Of a stretch of 64,000 nt of DNA, positions 1-11,178 are shown piece after piece (the stretch's first letter is position 1; each line of letters starts with the position of its first letter). The DNA comes from Carya illinoinensis (lineage: Eukaryota; Streptophyta; Magnoliopsida; Fagales; Juglandaceae), in contig NC_056752.1 of NCBI RefSeq assembly GCF_018687715.1, forward strand, positions 51,802,653-51,866,652, in the 5' to 3' direction. The notes under the pieces were generated by a model. It was given only the letters and a program-made list of their open reading frames with translations. It had not been told where the DNA came from and did no database searches. The position numbers were made by a program, and so were the translations under genes.

Positions 1-594
1 GAGATCTACATTTTCTTAATAGTATAATTCGGTGCAATAGTTTAATTGGATCACGGAAGGGAAGGGGACGGCCTGCATTTTAATTTATTTTAGAATCAAT
101 GACTTCATGAATGACCCTATCACTCTTCAATTATTTGTAATTTTTAATGTTTTAGTACACGCTACCTTAAATTATTCTTGTACGTCTCTTATTAAAATTT
201 TAATGTTTCTTGGACCTCACACCGCTATTTTATTAGTCCCCTCTTCGGTTTGGTTGAATAACATGAACCTGGATCTAATTTGTTGAATCGATTCTTTGTT
301 TATTTTTATTCATTATATCCAATTTATATTTATTACATTCAAAAATGTCACGGACAAGGGTCCTTAACTGGGACATTCTTAAATTTAATGCAAAATTGTC
401 CTAATACTTGGAATAGAAAATTCTAAAGGTAGTTGGTGGGTGGTCTGATATATAGACAGATTACATGTTGCTTTCCAAAATAAATGTATTAAAAATATTT
501 ACACAATATATTTAAAAAAAAAAAAAAAACATTTTAGATAGCTATATTTTGAACAAGTGATATGTATGTGTAGGGCTATTCTAAATTTACTCAC

Positions 595-685
595 CTGTCT
601 TTTTCTTTTTTGTTTTATTTTATACGCCACCAGTCTGTCTTTTTCTTTTTTGTTTTATTTTATACGCCACCAATCTGTCTTTTTG
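595..685. repeat. 40-bp tandem repeat, 2.3 copies
   Basis: Copy 1 (595-634) and copy 2 (635-674) are near identical, and a partial third copy follows (675-685). Each unit starts CTGTCTTTTT, runs through a T-rich core and ends in ACGCCACCA plus two or three bases. The near identity suggests a recent duplication or slippage event. Confidence 0.85.
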
Positions 686-1620
686 TAAATCAAACTTTGA
701 CTCTTGACTTTAGACGAAACTTGATTATCATTTTAGAAACATAAACGTGCTGTAATTATTTTTAAAAAAATAAATAAATAAATAATTTATATGAAAAAAA
801 ACTTAATTTTTTAATAATAAATTTTATTTTTTTAAATAATTATATAATATTTATATATTTTATAACTGTACATCATATTAGTCGTTCATATTTCATACTT
901 GCACGAATGTCTAATGTATGAAATCAGCACCGACATAATGGTGAAAGTGTCAACATTGTCTAGATTTTACTTGCAATTAAAAAAAATGGAAAATTTATGT
1001 ATTTTGGTTCTTCCTCTCGTGAAAAGATTAACTTTTTTTGAGAAAAAAATGCAAGTAGTTAAATTATTGTGGTCAAAATGTTTCGTCATTAAAACACGAG
1101 GTTGGACTAAAATAGAGAGAGAGGGGGAGAGAGAGAGAGAGAGAGAGAGGGGGGGAAAGTCTACCCATTTGCTCCCCTCGTACAGGGCGTGCCCTGACTT
1201 TTTGACTACATTGCGCTTCCAGGAAAATGGTGGGCAGTTTCCCTCACGTGGCTGCTTTGGTATTGCAGTGGTGATAGCGACGAGTAATTATAAATTATAT
1301 ATATATATAATATTATTAGGAAATAAATTCACAACTTGAATAGTTCTTTAAATAAAATTTTACAAAAATTTTTTAATTATTTTTTGTTTACATTTTCATA
1401 ATTATTTAAATTATTTTTAAAATTGTTACTTAAAACTATAATAAATATGAATATGAAAAAATGTAAATAATTAGAGGAAGAAATTATTTTATTTATCAAA
1501 ATAAGTTATTTATAAAAAATTATTTAAAGACGAATAGTGACTTCTCATATTTTGAGAGTTATTATCCATATCCAAAATTTTTTCCCGAAAATAAAGAATG
1601 CAGATCAAGAAGGATTAAGG

Positions 1621-1790
1621 TCAAAAATTTAAATATTTTTCTAAACAGTTCTTCTAGATGCAGTCGTTTGCAGGAGTTTACATAGAGTCGGCTGATGTGG
1701 ATAATCAAAAAATTAAATATTTTTCTAAACAGTTATTTTAGATGTAATTATTTGAAGGAGTCTGCGTACAGTCGACTGACGTGAATGATG
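1621..1790. repeat. 84-bp diverged tandem duplication
   Basis: Copy 1 begins at 1621 and copy 2 at 1705. Both contain AAATATTTTTCTAAACAGTT, then a TAGATG-like block, GAGT(T/C)T and a GTCG(G/A)CTGA(T/C)GTG block. Copy 2 is followed by GATGTCACATC. The copies differ at many positions, so the duplication is old. No function can be assigned. Confidence 0.7.
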
Positions 1791-1932
1791 TCACATCAAA
1801 ATTAAAAAAGACAAAAACAAACAAAAAAATAAATCCGAACATACAGAGTTCATCAAAGAATAATACGCATAGAGCCTTCAATCCAAAGCCTTCGTCCATG
1901 GCATTTTCTTCCAAATTTCATCGCAAACACAT

Positions 1933-2300
1933 AGGATTTTCATGACATTTGCAAATATGCTAGTTGAGAAAGAAATGATTTTTTCCATTTGATTGACGAG
2001 GTATTTTCTTTCCTATTTTATTGAGTTTTCTCCATTTTTTTATATATATTTTGTTAAATGGGATTTTCATAGTAGGAGATTTTTTTCCTTTATTTTTTTC
2101 GTTCACATGGAATGAAATTGTAAATGCAGTATTCTTCAACTTTCATTTTTTTCCTTCCCTTCATATAGGATTTTCATGGTAGTGGATTTTTTTAATTTTT
2201 GAAAAACTGTAAATACAGTCATCAACCTTCAATTTTTTCCTTCAAATGGGATTTCCATGGTCGGATGTTTTTGGAAGACTGTAAACAGTTTTCTTTCAAA
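1933..2300. repeat. Irregular degenerate tandem repeat
   Basis: Four blocks start with GGATTTTCATG or a close variant, near 1933, 2061, 2168 and 2249. The later blocks also share a CTGTAAA(T)ACAG-like segment and a CTTCAA/CCTTC T-rich stretch. Spacing varies from about 80 to 128 bases. This looks like an old minisatellite. The short frame at 2199-2429 runs through it and is probably not coding. Confidence 0.5.
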
Positions 2301-4014
2301 CGAGATCTCCTTCTAATTTTTTTTATTTTTTGTTTGTCCTTCACTTTGCTGCATTCCAAATTAAATAAAAGGAATGGAATGGTTTCACTCTGGACCAATG
2401 TAGACGAGACACTACAAGACGTCTGTTAAAGCCGACTGCATTAGAGTTTTCGTTTTCCAAAATTTAAGAGAATAGTGACTTTAGGGAAAAACGAAAAGTC
2501 AGATAAAGAAAAGAAGGATATGCCATTCAAAGTTAGTTAGAAGAAGGATTAAATTTTTTATTTTTTATATTTTTAAAAAAAGAAACTAAGAAAAGTTCAA
2601 AAATAAAAATAAAAAAGAAGTTAAATCAATAGTGCGCCACGAGGCTACTGGGCCGTTCTCTAGACTTTTTCTTCTAAGAATCTTTCTTGAAAGCATATGA
2701 TATTGTTTTACCATATGTATATTAGGTGAGACTAGTAGGAAGTGGCATGAATATATATATATATATATATAAATATTTTAACTATAAATAAATTAAGTAG
2801 AAATAATTTTATAAATTAAGAATAAAATTATTTTTAGAATAAAATAATTTAACAATAAGATAAAGCAACCTTAATTTGTTATATATATATACACACACTT
2901 CAAAAGCTGTGCCTTTAATTAATGAAGCAATAAAGGTTTCGGTCGGACCTTGCGGTTCACGTTGATGTGGGCAGTGAAACCAAACTCGCCTTAAAATTGA
3001 TTTTGGAGATTCAGTCGGGACTCAAATTTCAAGCTTTTCTAGAACGTAAAAGGTTTTCACATAAATTATTTCAGCAGCATTCTTTATCTTTCATTGGACT
3101 TGACAGAGTGTGTTTAGATCAAGAAACTAGAATGGTCTGGGGCACCTTTTTGTTGAAAAAACTTGTAGTATTCTGCATAAATCATACAACCACCCATTTT
3201 ATAACTTATTCAGTTCTGGTTGATCTCATTTTTATAGGACCATAAATTCATATGGTCTTGGGAAGTTTTGCAAGAGATGGACTTATAACTTATCTTAGAG
3301 CATCCACATTAATTTTATCAAAATCATCTTTAAAATTTGATAAAAAGTATAAGTTTTTCATAAATCTAAAACATTCATATCCATAATCCCACGTTAAATT
3401 AACTATTGGATTCATCAAAATAATAATATAATATTATTTTTTTAATAATAATATAATTTTTTTTTCATATTTTATAATTAAACTAACTATATGTACATTA
3501 ATAATTTAATTTGATATTTAAATTATTGATTTCCAACTAATTTTTGCAACTAACTATTTGTGATGTATTAGTTTAAGGAATGCATAATTTTTGCAATGAT
3601 TTCCAACTAATTATCATTGCTCTACTTCCTTGATCTCAAATACTTGATCTATGAATAAACTACACAAATGCAAGCTTCTATATGACAAAATAAGGACGTA
3701 TACATCATAATAAATCAATTCTCCTGTATGATAGTGCAAGTACCTGGAAGCTAGAATGGAGAAACCAAAATAAATCCATAAATTCAGCCAGTGCTCATCC
3801 AACAACTGGAGTTAATAAATGAATAACAAATCCAGAATCTTAAGTTAATAAATTCAGACTCAAGTCATAAATCAAGTAAATAACAAAGACTATTATTCAT
3901 CCTTAATAAAAGCTCCAAAATATAACTTCCATTCAAATTTTCCTTTCCACAAACAGCTCCAAAATACAAGTTAATAAATAGCCCACAAACACTTCCAGTT
4001 ATACAAGATACTTC

Positions 4015-4102
4015 ACAAGTTTTCTAACCACAAACTGCACCAAAATACAAGCTACTTAACAAGTTTTCTAACCACAAACTGCATCAAAATACAAGCTACT
4101 TG
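4015..4102. repeat. 44-bp tandem repeat, two copies
   Basis: Units at 4015-4058 and 4059-4102 share ACAAGTTTTCTAACCACAAA and CAAAATACAAGCTACTT with very few differences. Weaker relatives of the same motif (CCACAAAC, CCAAAATACAAG) occur just upstream from about 3947. The repeat lies inside element A. Confidence 0.8.
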
Positions 4103-4889
4103 ACAGGTTATTGTAAAACTTTCTAAACCAATTATGCAGTTATAGGATTGCTGACATTATTCATTTCAACCTTTGAAACATGATGCTTTTGGTATATATG
4201 GAGCCTCCCTGCATATGGATAGACAACCAAAAAGGATGTTGGAAGCGTGAAATATATATACCATGCATAGTTCACAAGTGTCAAGCTAACAATATATGTT
4301 TAAAATGCCAAGCTAAATTGTAATTGCACAACTCTACATATGGAGATTGTTGCTTGGAGTTGAGATAAGGTAAAAATCAAATCTTTTAGATATACTTACG
4401 AAAATAATTTGTAATAATCAAATAAAAGATTCTTGATTTGATTTCATCTCTAACAATAAAAGATTCTTGGGTTTTGTCACTTGTCTTTTTTTTTTTTTTG
4501 GATATGAAAGTGAAATCTATGTAAGCTCTTCCCGATGAGAAAGCTCCTCTGTTCAAAATGCACAATGCACTGCTAATTATCAAACTGCGCTAATTATACC
4601 ATTCAGTATTTTCAGAGACACCCAATTTTTTGGTTTGCCAAACAACCGGTAGTGAATGCTTGTGGAGTTATAAAAAGAATTGGCTCTTTGTTTCAAATCC
4701 TAGCAGCGAAAGGAAGTAATTTTTTAGCTATATATGTTTGAGATGCGCCGTTATGGTACACAATATATGTTTTGAGCAAGAGAATGCTATCTTTTAATGC
4801 AAACACTGAAAACAAAACTGTCTTATGTTAGATCACAGAAGGACGTATAAATGAATCCCTTAGGTTAAATCAGATCACTAAACCTGGTG

Positions 4890-4921
<32 letters not shown>

Positions 4922-4940
4922 AGGATGCCTAGTATCAACC

Positions 4941-4970
<30 letters not shown>
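4890..4970. repeat. A26 and G29 homopolymers after duplicated leaders
   Basis: An uninterrupted run of 26 A (4890-4915) is followed 26 bases later by an uninterrupted run of 29 G (4942-4970). Each run follows a version of the same leader, AATCCCTTAGG followed by variable sequence and AACCTGG (from about 4853 and 4914). Such a G run is rare in plant DNA and could form a quadruplex or be an assembly artefact. Confidence 0.8.
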
Positions 4971-4972
<2 letters not shown>

Positions 4973-5383
4973 TGAAACCATGGGTTCCTCAACCTCTACA
5001 GTAAGCTTGCAAATGGGAGCCCCCATGCTTTTCCTGAATTGTGAAATCCATTTCTATGCACCCATTTCAGATTAGTAAACTCTTCCTCATTGGGATCAGA
5101 AATTACAGAAACCTAAATACTTTGACACACTGAGAGAGAGGGAGAGATAGTACCGTTACAGAGAAGAAATTATAGCAACCCAGTAAATCACTATGCTTCT
5201 ACGTGAAGAAAAGAGAAGTGGAAGAATCCGTAAGGTTACCGTTACAGAGAGAAATAGAGAAAGGGGGAGAGCAAAAAACAGGGGAGGAAAATGAGAAGAA
5301 ACCTTACCGATTTTGAGGAGAGAAACCATGTGTTTGATCTGATTTTGAGTGAAGGAGAAGAAGAGATGAAGAATCTGTGCTCG

Positions 5384-5386
<3 letters not shown>

Positions 5387-5426
<40 letters not shown>

Positions 5427-5432
5427 GGAGAA
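5387..5432. repeat. (GA)n microsatellite
   Basis: An almost perfect GA repeat follows GATCGA inside element A. On the minus strand it is a CT-rich stretch just upstream of leader-like sequence. Confidence 0.85.
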
Positions 5433-5681
5433 AGACGCGGGGAGGAAAGGAGAGAGAGCGAGAGATGAAATAAAATAAACCTATTCGTATTAAAATTACA
5501 ATAAAATATATAGATGAAGGTATAATAGTAGTCTTTCAAATTTGAAGGAAAATGAAGAAATACTGTAGCTCAAAACTTGAGATAGAAGCTTTTACCGAAT
5601 CCAATGAAGGTGAATTTCATCTATATTTATCAAATTTTGAAGATACATTAACTTTTGATGAAGCCAATACTAGTGCTCTTA

Positions 5682-6259
5682 GGGTGTCTGGTTTGGTGAG
5701 CCACGTCGGCATAGAAACGCCTCGACCCACATCTCTATACGTACTTTTCTCTTTCTTTAGAAACAGCCGGAGCAAATACTTGACTAGAGAAAAAAATAAT
5801 ACATCCAATCAATCAGCCTACTCCTATCCCTTGCGTTTGCGGAAAAAGAACAGTAACAAGCATTTCTAGTACTTCTATCAAAATGATTACATCCATAGGG
5901 AACATTTTATCATAATGATCAAAGTAGTGGAGGCTGGACATTTAAATTAAAGGCTCGAGTCTATCATCTTTCAACTTTCGATAGCAGCATCAACGTCCAA
6001 ATATGGTACATACTTAGAACCAACTCGAGTCAGTATTTATCAAGTTTGTTGAAGTGGTGGAGCTTTTACGACAGTAAAGTGGTACAAAAATGTGGAAACC
6101 AGCATGACAAAAGATAAATCGATATGGATGGGAAAACATGTTTCAGTAGTTACTCTTTCAGAAAGCAGTATTTCTTATTTAACAACAGTAAGCAACCCAT
6201 CTACTTTTCATGTTTGTCTACAACAAAATATTCTTCACATCATTTGAAATTTTTTCATC
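5682..6259. other. 3' intergenic region downstream of the DUF2921 gene
   Basis: About 580 bases between element A and the stop codon of the minus-strand DUF2921 gene. It probably contains that gene's 3' UTR. No other coding signal is seen. Confidence 0.5.
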
Positions 6260-9200
6260 TCATTCTACATCATTGCCCTCTTTCTCAAGAGCGGTCTTAC
6301 CATTGACCCCGGAAACGAGCTCAGCTTCAACTGTTTGAGAAGGTAAGCGCTCGTACATTCTGAACCTTGATGGAAGAAGCTTACAACGACCCAAAGTAAG
6401 AGTCTGCCTAAGCTTCTCATAATTCCATCTTTGCTGAATATAGATAGCAATTGCAAGAATAATTGCTGTCACTGGTATCGCAATATCCCCAAACTTTGAG
6501 TAAAAATCAAAACTTGGGTTGACAAACTCATGATCTTCGGCAAAGTATGGATTCCGAATGGGAGCTCTTACATAATCATAAATGTGGGGGAACAGTCTGA
6601 CAGCTGTGATTCCAATGAAATAAAGTTTCCTGAGTGGTTTACAATCAATCTGCCACACAAAATTTCCAAGAAGTTGGGGGAGCAGGAAAAAATCTTGAAC
6701 AAGACCCACATATTCTTCTAATACTGTTTCCCATTCCTGCAGCAAGTGGGAATTTCTTTTCAAGATTAGAGTATGTGTTTTTGCCCGGAGAGATCTCTGG
6801 CTGGTCTTCGTATTATGAATGATTAGAACAATCATGAACCCGATCACATGGATGCTGAAGGTGGTAATAAGTATGCGCTTATCACTGGGGACACGGTGCA
6901 GTTCTAAAGGGGGGGCTTGTGTTAATAATCTAATGCGAGATTTCCACACCTTCTGACAAAGCCTTAAAGTCAATATAAATGAGAACATTACAAGAAGCTT
7001 CACCGTGTAATCAATCATACGGAACCACTGATTATTCTCGAATTCATAAGATTGCATCTCATAAGAATCAGAAGCCATTCTCTTGAAAAGAGCTTCTGCC
7101 CCTGTGATCAGAGGAAGGCTATAACCAAGAGCTTGGATACCTAGCATGACAAGGGACACATAAGGAACAGAAACCAAATTATGCTTCATGTAAAACAGCT
7201 GGCTTGAAATGCAAGCTATTGCGAATGAAAGGGTCAAAATCTGGAGGATTCCCTCAACAGCCCTATGAGACAGGATGTCTTCCCGCTGCTTCCTGTACAT
7301 AACTGGAAACGTTTGGAGCTTGATTATACTAAAGTGGAGGGGGTCATCTTCATTCCTTTTGCTGTTAATGGAAATCCTTGCCGTTGGATCCACTAACCAA
7401 CGAGCCGTAGTGGGAGGGTATGACACGACCACCTCAATTAAACAGTCCATCCCAGCTTCAAGATCCATGCTTGCAAATAAGATCTTCCATGATGCTCGGA
7501 CATCCCTGCAACCAACTAGATACATCTTCCCAACATGTGGATCATAAAGACCCTCCAAGAAAAGCACAGAAAAATTGTTATAAGCTTTTCCAGTAAGTGT
7601 GAGTTGTGCTGATACATTGAGAAGGAGCTGCTTTTCGGTGTATTCAGCCTTGGTGTGGTAAGGAGTCTCCGCTTCTGTGGTGGAACCATTTGACCAGTAG
7701 CGCCCAAACAAGGGACCAACTGAAAGAATTTCCAGTTGAACTTCAGTTTTTGGAAATCGAGGACTAGGAAATGGATCAGGAACTGCAGAGACATGAAGGG
7801 TGAGATCTTCTGAGAGAAGCGAAAGACTCACTAGGAATGCCTCTGTGTCTTCCAGTTTGGGGAATTGAAGCAAAGATTTCTTGATGACAGTTCCAAAGGT
7901 GAAGGGCTCATTCTTTTCTAGGATAGTACCGGCAGTATCAAGTTTTGAGTAGCTGTAATATGGATGGGAGGCTTTAAAATAATTCCACAACTCCGAAGGC
8001 TGCACTATCTTTTCAAATGATAATGGGAAGTATGATGCGTTGTTCTTATCAAGGCTGGAAAAACTCCCAAAAACAATGCTTCGTTGCTTTATGGAAAATG
8101 AGATAGGTACATACAAACAGATCCGGGAAGTACAGCCAGTCCCTTGACTACCAATGAGTCCAAGGCAGCCAACCATGCAAAGCTGCCCACTGGAAGACTT
8201 CCAAACACCCTCAGCAGCAACAGTCATGTTGCTAACCCCAGACCTCACTGCTGCAGTATATTGATTCTCCAATGGAGGAACAGCTCTAAACACAGCTGAA
8301 ACCATTGCAGAACTGACATTTCCCCGTGCAGCTTTTTGCTCACACTTTAGATTCTGGATATATATTTTAACATCTTTGAAACCTCCATCTGTTGCTTTAA
8401 TCTCCTTATCCGATATATATGGACCCAGCTTACTGCAAAATTCATCTGTGCCATTGCATCTCCAGTTTGGCACAACTGTGAAAGCTTGGTCCCGAGTAAC
8501 TTCTTCAAGAATTTCACAAAAATGAGAACCTTTATAGACACTAATGCCACCATTCATCAAGCTATCCTGGAATGGGTATCGATCACACGCTTTGGACACA
8601 ACCTTTTCAGAGGCAAACTCATAGTCCGTTGACGTGCCCAGCTGGGACAAAATTTCAACCTCATCAAAGTACTTAGGGTTGGATTTTGGGTTTAAACTTC
8701 TCATTTCCCCTCGGATCACCCGGCTTGTCAATGTGAATGTCATGGGAAAGCGAAGAACCAGCAGAATTCGATCATCTTGTAAAAGAGGAGGCTGGTCATA
8801 ACGCGGAATAGAAACCTTCACCCATTCCCATGGATCGAGAGTATTGGGCTCCCTAGATGGCAACATTGCACTCCCCAACAAACACAACACCCTTTCCCCG
8901 CCATTTTTCTTGGATTCGGTGTAAATCCCTTCGAAGGCAATAGAGAGCTGGGAATGACCGGGCCATATCTGAAACTGTGGATTTCCATCAAACCCACTAT
9001 CAGTAAATGAACCATCTCGTGTTATGCCCATACTTAACAACCCGCTGACACTCACTGACTTCCTAGATCGACGAGCATGATCGACATCCTTTACCCAAAA
9101 AGAAACCAAATTTAATGGATCCGGAGTATCAGATGAATTCTTCGGAACTTCTCTATCATCAAATGGCATAATTGGAGCCTTACCTACCTCCTGCCTCCAA

Positions 9201-9430
9201 TCCCCATTAATAAAAAAGAGCTCTTTTTTAACACTATAAACCCTGCTTTCTTCAGGTCTCAATTCAGAGGCAGAAGATAGAACAGAAGCACATTCTTTTT
9301 TCACTTCGTCTATTCTATCATAATTGTAGTTTATGGGATCTGCTTCGAGGAGTTCTGGATTTGCATAACCAAATCCGAAAAACAATCCGCACACTGACCA
9401 GACAATAAAAGCAAACGATGCAACTTTCAT
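6260..9430 (-). CDS. DUF2921 family multi-pass membrane protein (At1g52780-like)
   Basis: One uninterrupted frame of 1056 residues. It begins with a probable signal peptide (hydrophobic residues about 4-22, cleavage likely near the AN after GFGY). A long Cys-containing, presumably lumenal or extracellular region follows, with an internally repeated architecture: two segments each carry a G-x-W(S/K) and L-x-x-VGC-type pattern (MVGCLGL near 417, LVGCRDV near 640). The C-terminal 320 residues hold about six or seven hydrophobic segments (around EGILQILTLSFAIACISS, SLVMLGIQALGYSLPL, LLVMFSFILTLRL, ITTFSIHVIGFMIVLII and IPVTAIILAIAIYI). The tail is acidic, and no RING finger is present. The layout fits plant DUF2921 proteins, whose biochemical role is unknown. 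A resemblance to the membrane part of Tul1/FLYING SAUCER-type ligases is inference. The start is the first Met and gives the signal peptide. Confidence 0.9.
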   Translation of the reverse strand: MKVASFAFIVWSVCGLFFGFGYANPELLEADPINYNYDRIDEVKKECASVLSSASELRPEESRVYSVKKELFFINGDWRQEVGKAPIMPFDDREVPKNSSDTPDPLNLVSFWVKDVDHARRSRKSVSVSGLLSMGITRDGSFTDSGFDGNPQFQIWPGHSQLSIAFEGIYTESKKNGGERVLCLLGSAMLPSREPNTLDPWEWVKVSIPRYDQPPLLQDDRILLVLRFPMTFTLTSRVIRGEMRSLNPKSNPKYFDEVEILSQLGTSTDYEFASEKVVSKACDRYPFQDSLMNGGISVYKGSHFCEILEEVTRDQAFTVVPNWRCNGTDEFCSKLGPYISDKEIKATDGGFKDVKIYIQNLKCEQKAARGNVSSAMVSAVFRAVPPLENQYTAAVRSGVSNMTVAAEGVWKSSSGQLCMVGCLGLIGSQGTGCTSRICLYVPISFSIKQRSIVFGSFSSLDKNNASYFPLSFEKIVQPSELWNYFKASHPYYSYSKLDTAGTILEKNEPFTFGTVIKKSLLQFPKLEDTEAFLVSLSLLSEDLTLHVSAVPDPFPSPRFPKTEVQLEILSVGPLFGRYWSNGSTTEAETPYHTKAEYTEKQLLLNVSAQLTLTGKAYNNFSVLFLEGLYDPHVGKMYLVGCRDVRASWKILFASMDLEAGMDCLIEVVVSYPPTTARWLVDPTARISINSKRNEDDPLHFSIIKLQTFPVMYRKQREDILSHRAVEGILQILTLSFAIACISSQLFYMKHNLVSVPYVSLVMLGIQALGYSLPLITGAEALFKRMASDSYEMQSYEFENNQWFRMIDYTVKLLVMFSFILTLRLCQKVWKSRIRLLTQAPPLELHRVPSDKRILITTFSIHVIGFMIVLIIHNTKTSQRSLRAKTHTLILKRNSHLLQEWETVLEEYVGLVQDFFLLPQLLGNFVWQIDCKPLRKLYFIGITAVRLFPHIYDYVRAPIRNPYFAEDHEFVNPSFDFYSKFGDIAIPVTAIILAIAIYIQQRWNYEKLRQTLTLGRCKLLPSRFRMYERLPSQTVEAELVSGVNGKTALEKEGNDVE

Positions 9431-11014
9431 GATTCCAATTACTCTGCCAGAAATTTCTATAAGACCAGTTCAGTTTTTGCAACAGAAATCACAAGCACAA
9501 ACATAAACTTAGGTACTTAATTCGTTCCAGATGACCATGAAGAAGATTAGAGTAAATAAGAGCTATTTCAAAAGGTCAAATCCAAGTTCATAGTTTGGAT
9601 GCGTATGGAGTCAAATTAATTTGACATTTTGCTTGAGGAAGGCTAACCTGAACTTGGAGTTGTTCCTTCGTGTCTTGCTGCTTAGATATCTCTGAATCTG
9701 AACCCACTGCCAAACTCTGGATCTTAGGCTTGTAAAACCGTATGGTACCCGTTAGAACTTTACCTCGGAGTCTGGATCTCGGGGAGACCGTGGAAGAGTG
9801 AAGTTGAAGTGGTTCTGGTGCAAGCGTCAAGTGTCTTCTACAGATGTTGAACACACGTCCGCACAACATTCCGAAGCGCGTGTGAATCAATCGAGCAAAT
9901 GAGAAATTAAAGAAGATATCGACAAATATTTCACTATTTCTTTAAGATAAAAATTTAATAAAATTCTTATTATAATATAAGTTTTTAATATTATTATTTT
10001 AAAATTTTAAAAAATTAAATTATATAATATATTTTATAAAAAAATTTAAAAATTTATAATAATGATATTAGATAAAATAAAACACTTTTATCATCCAAAC
10101 GAGTTTTAAATTTTAATAATTCAGCTCCAATCTTTCATAGAATAGAATAACTATTTTCTATAAACTACTAGTAGGAATGAAGCTATGTAATTCAAAATTT
10201 AATGTTGTCATATATTTATTCTTAATCAAGCTAGCAAGAAATTAATATAATATTTGATATTTAACCTACTTATAACAATAATATAGTCCCATAAGAATAT
10301 TATGATTCTCCATTTAGAGGTATCTTTAAAATAATAATTCTAAAAGCTTCAATAGAACTCATAGAAAAATAAAACAAAAATTGATTTCCATTTTGGTTCT
10401 CAACAATTAATATTGAGTTGATTACGTTGGGTGGTTGATATACATGGATAAGGACTTAGCAGGGTGCTTGTTGGTGGGATGTCGTGGTCGACACGGACTT
10501 TCTAACGCGTGGGCAGTATGTTTTGAATCTTTTCTTAAAGATCTGAGGATAATTTAGACATTTCAAGTTTCCTATTTTAATTTCGACTAATCGTGACACT
10601 TGGGTTTTTTGTCCGCTTGATATGTTATTAGTGTTAGTTATAATATTTTTTTTTAATTTTAAATATTTTTAAAAAATAAAAAATATTAATACACTAATAA
10701 TTATTTTTTTAATTATTAAATTAAAAATAATTAAAAGAAATAAATTAAATTAAATGAGTGATCGAATTGAAAGCACAGGACACAGAGCATAGTTTTTGTT
10801 ACCTATTAAACGTGAGTGTAGTTCGGGTAGAATAAATTCGTTGACAGATAACCTAACGTAGGTCACGAGTAATTGCCAATCAACACCACTAAACTCTCGG
10901 GAAGCGGTAAGAATATAAAATAAATTACATATTTTATTTTGGCATTCATTTTATGTATTTATGCTCGAGTCTACAAAAACTTTAGAAAATTCAACTAGTA
11001 GAGATAAAAATCTA

Positions 11015-11178
11015 TTTACAAGCATAATTGTACACTAATATGTGTATCAATTTAATGCGATTAATCAAAAAGTAAATTTTATTAAAAACAATACTAATTT
11101 AATTTTTAAATATAAAGAAATCAATATTAATACGTAAATTAATAAGTAATTTTGTTACTATATAGCAAAACTCCCTAT
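11015..11178. mobile_element. Palindromic MITE, family M2, copy 1
   Basis: Shares an ordered series of blocks with 18003-18160: ACTAATATGTG, TTAATTTAATG(T/C)GATTA, AAATTTTAT, a CAGTATTG-like or CAATATTAATACG block, and a right end of TAGCAAAACTC or CATAACAAAACTC. The reverse-oriented copy at 24721-24880 confirms the family. The left and right halves are loosely complementary, as in other foldback MITEs. Confidence 0.55.

Larger units (their letters stand above)
1..3297. other. AT-rich intergenic region without a supported gene
   Basis: No reading frame here resembles a known protein. The open frames at 899-1339, 2199-2429 and 2967-3245 are low-complexity or chance. The stretch holds three sets of degenerate tandem repeats (listed separately), a GA-rich purine run at about 1113-1155 and a TA run near 2751-2770. 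The region ends at the left target-site duplication of a transposable element. Confidence 0.6.
3298..5678. mobile_element. PIF/Harbinger-type non-autonomous element A (2381 bp)
   Basis: The element starts GAGCATCCACATT and ends AGTGCTC, flanked on both sides by TTA (3295-3297 and 5679-5681). The reverse complement of the right end (GAGCACTAGTATTGG, then CTTCATCAAAA and AAAATTTGATAAA) aligns with the left end (GAGCATCCACATT, then TTATCAAAA and AAAATTTGATAAA), so the termini are imperfect inverted repeats. A second copy with the same ends lies at 37364-37923 and is flanked by TAA. A 3-bp TWA target site is characteristic of PIF/Harbinger. No transposase frame is visible. The interior is about 1.8 kb longer than in the second copy and includes tandem repeats, A and G homopolymers and a GA microsatellite. 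Confidence 0.7.

Noticed and set aside
5156..5539. 127-residue minus-strand frame and its plus-strand partner
   Set aside because: Both are driven by the GA/CT microsatellite (Leu-Ser or Arg-Glu repeats). Only the short leader and first-exon-like part is of interest and is treated under element A.
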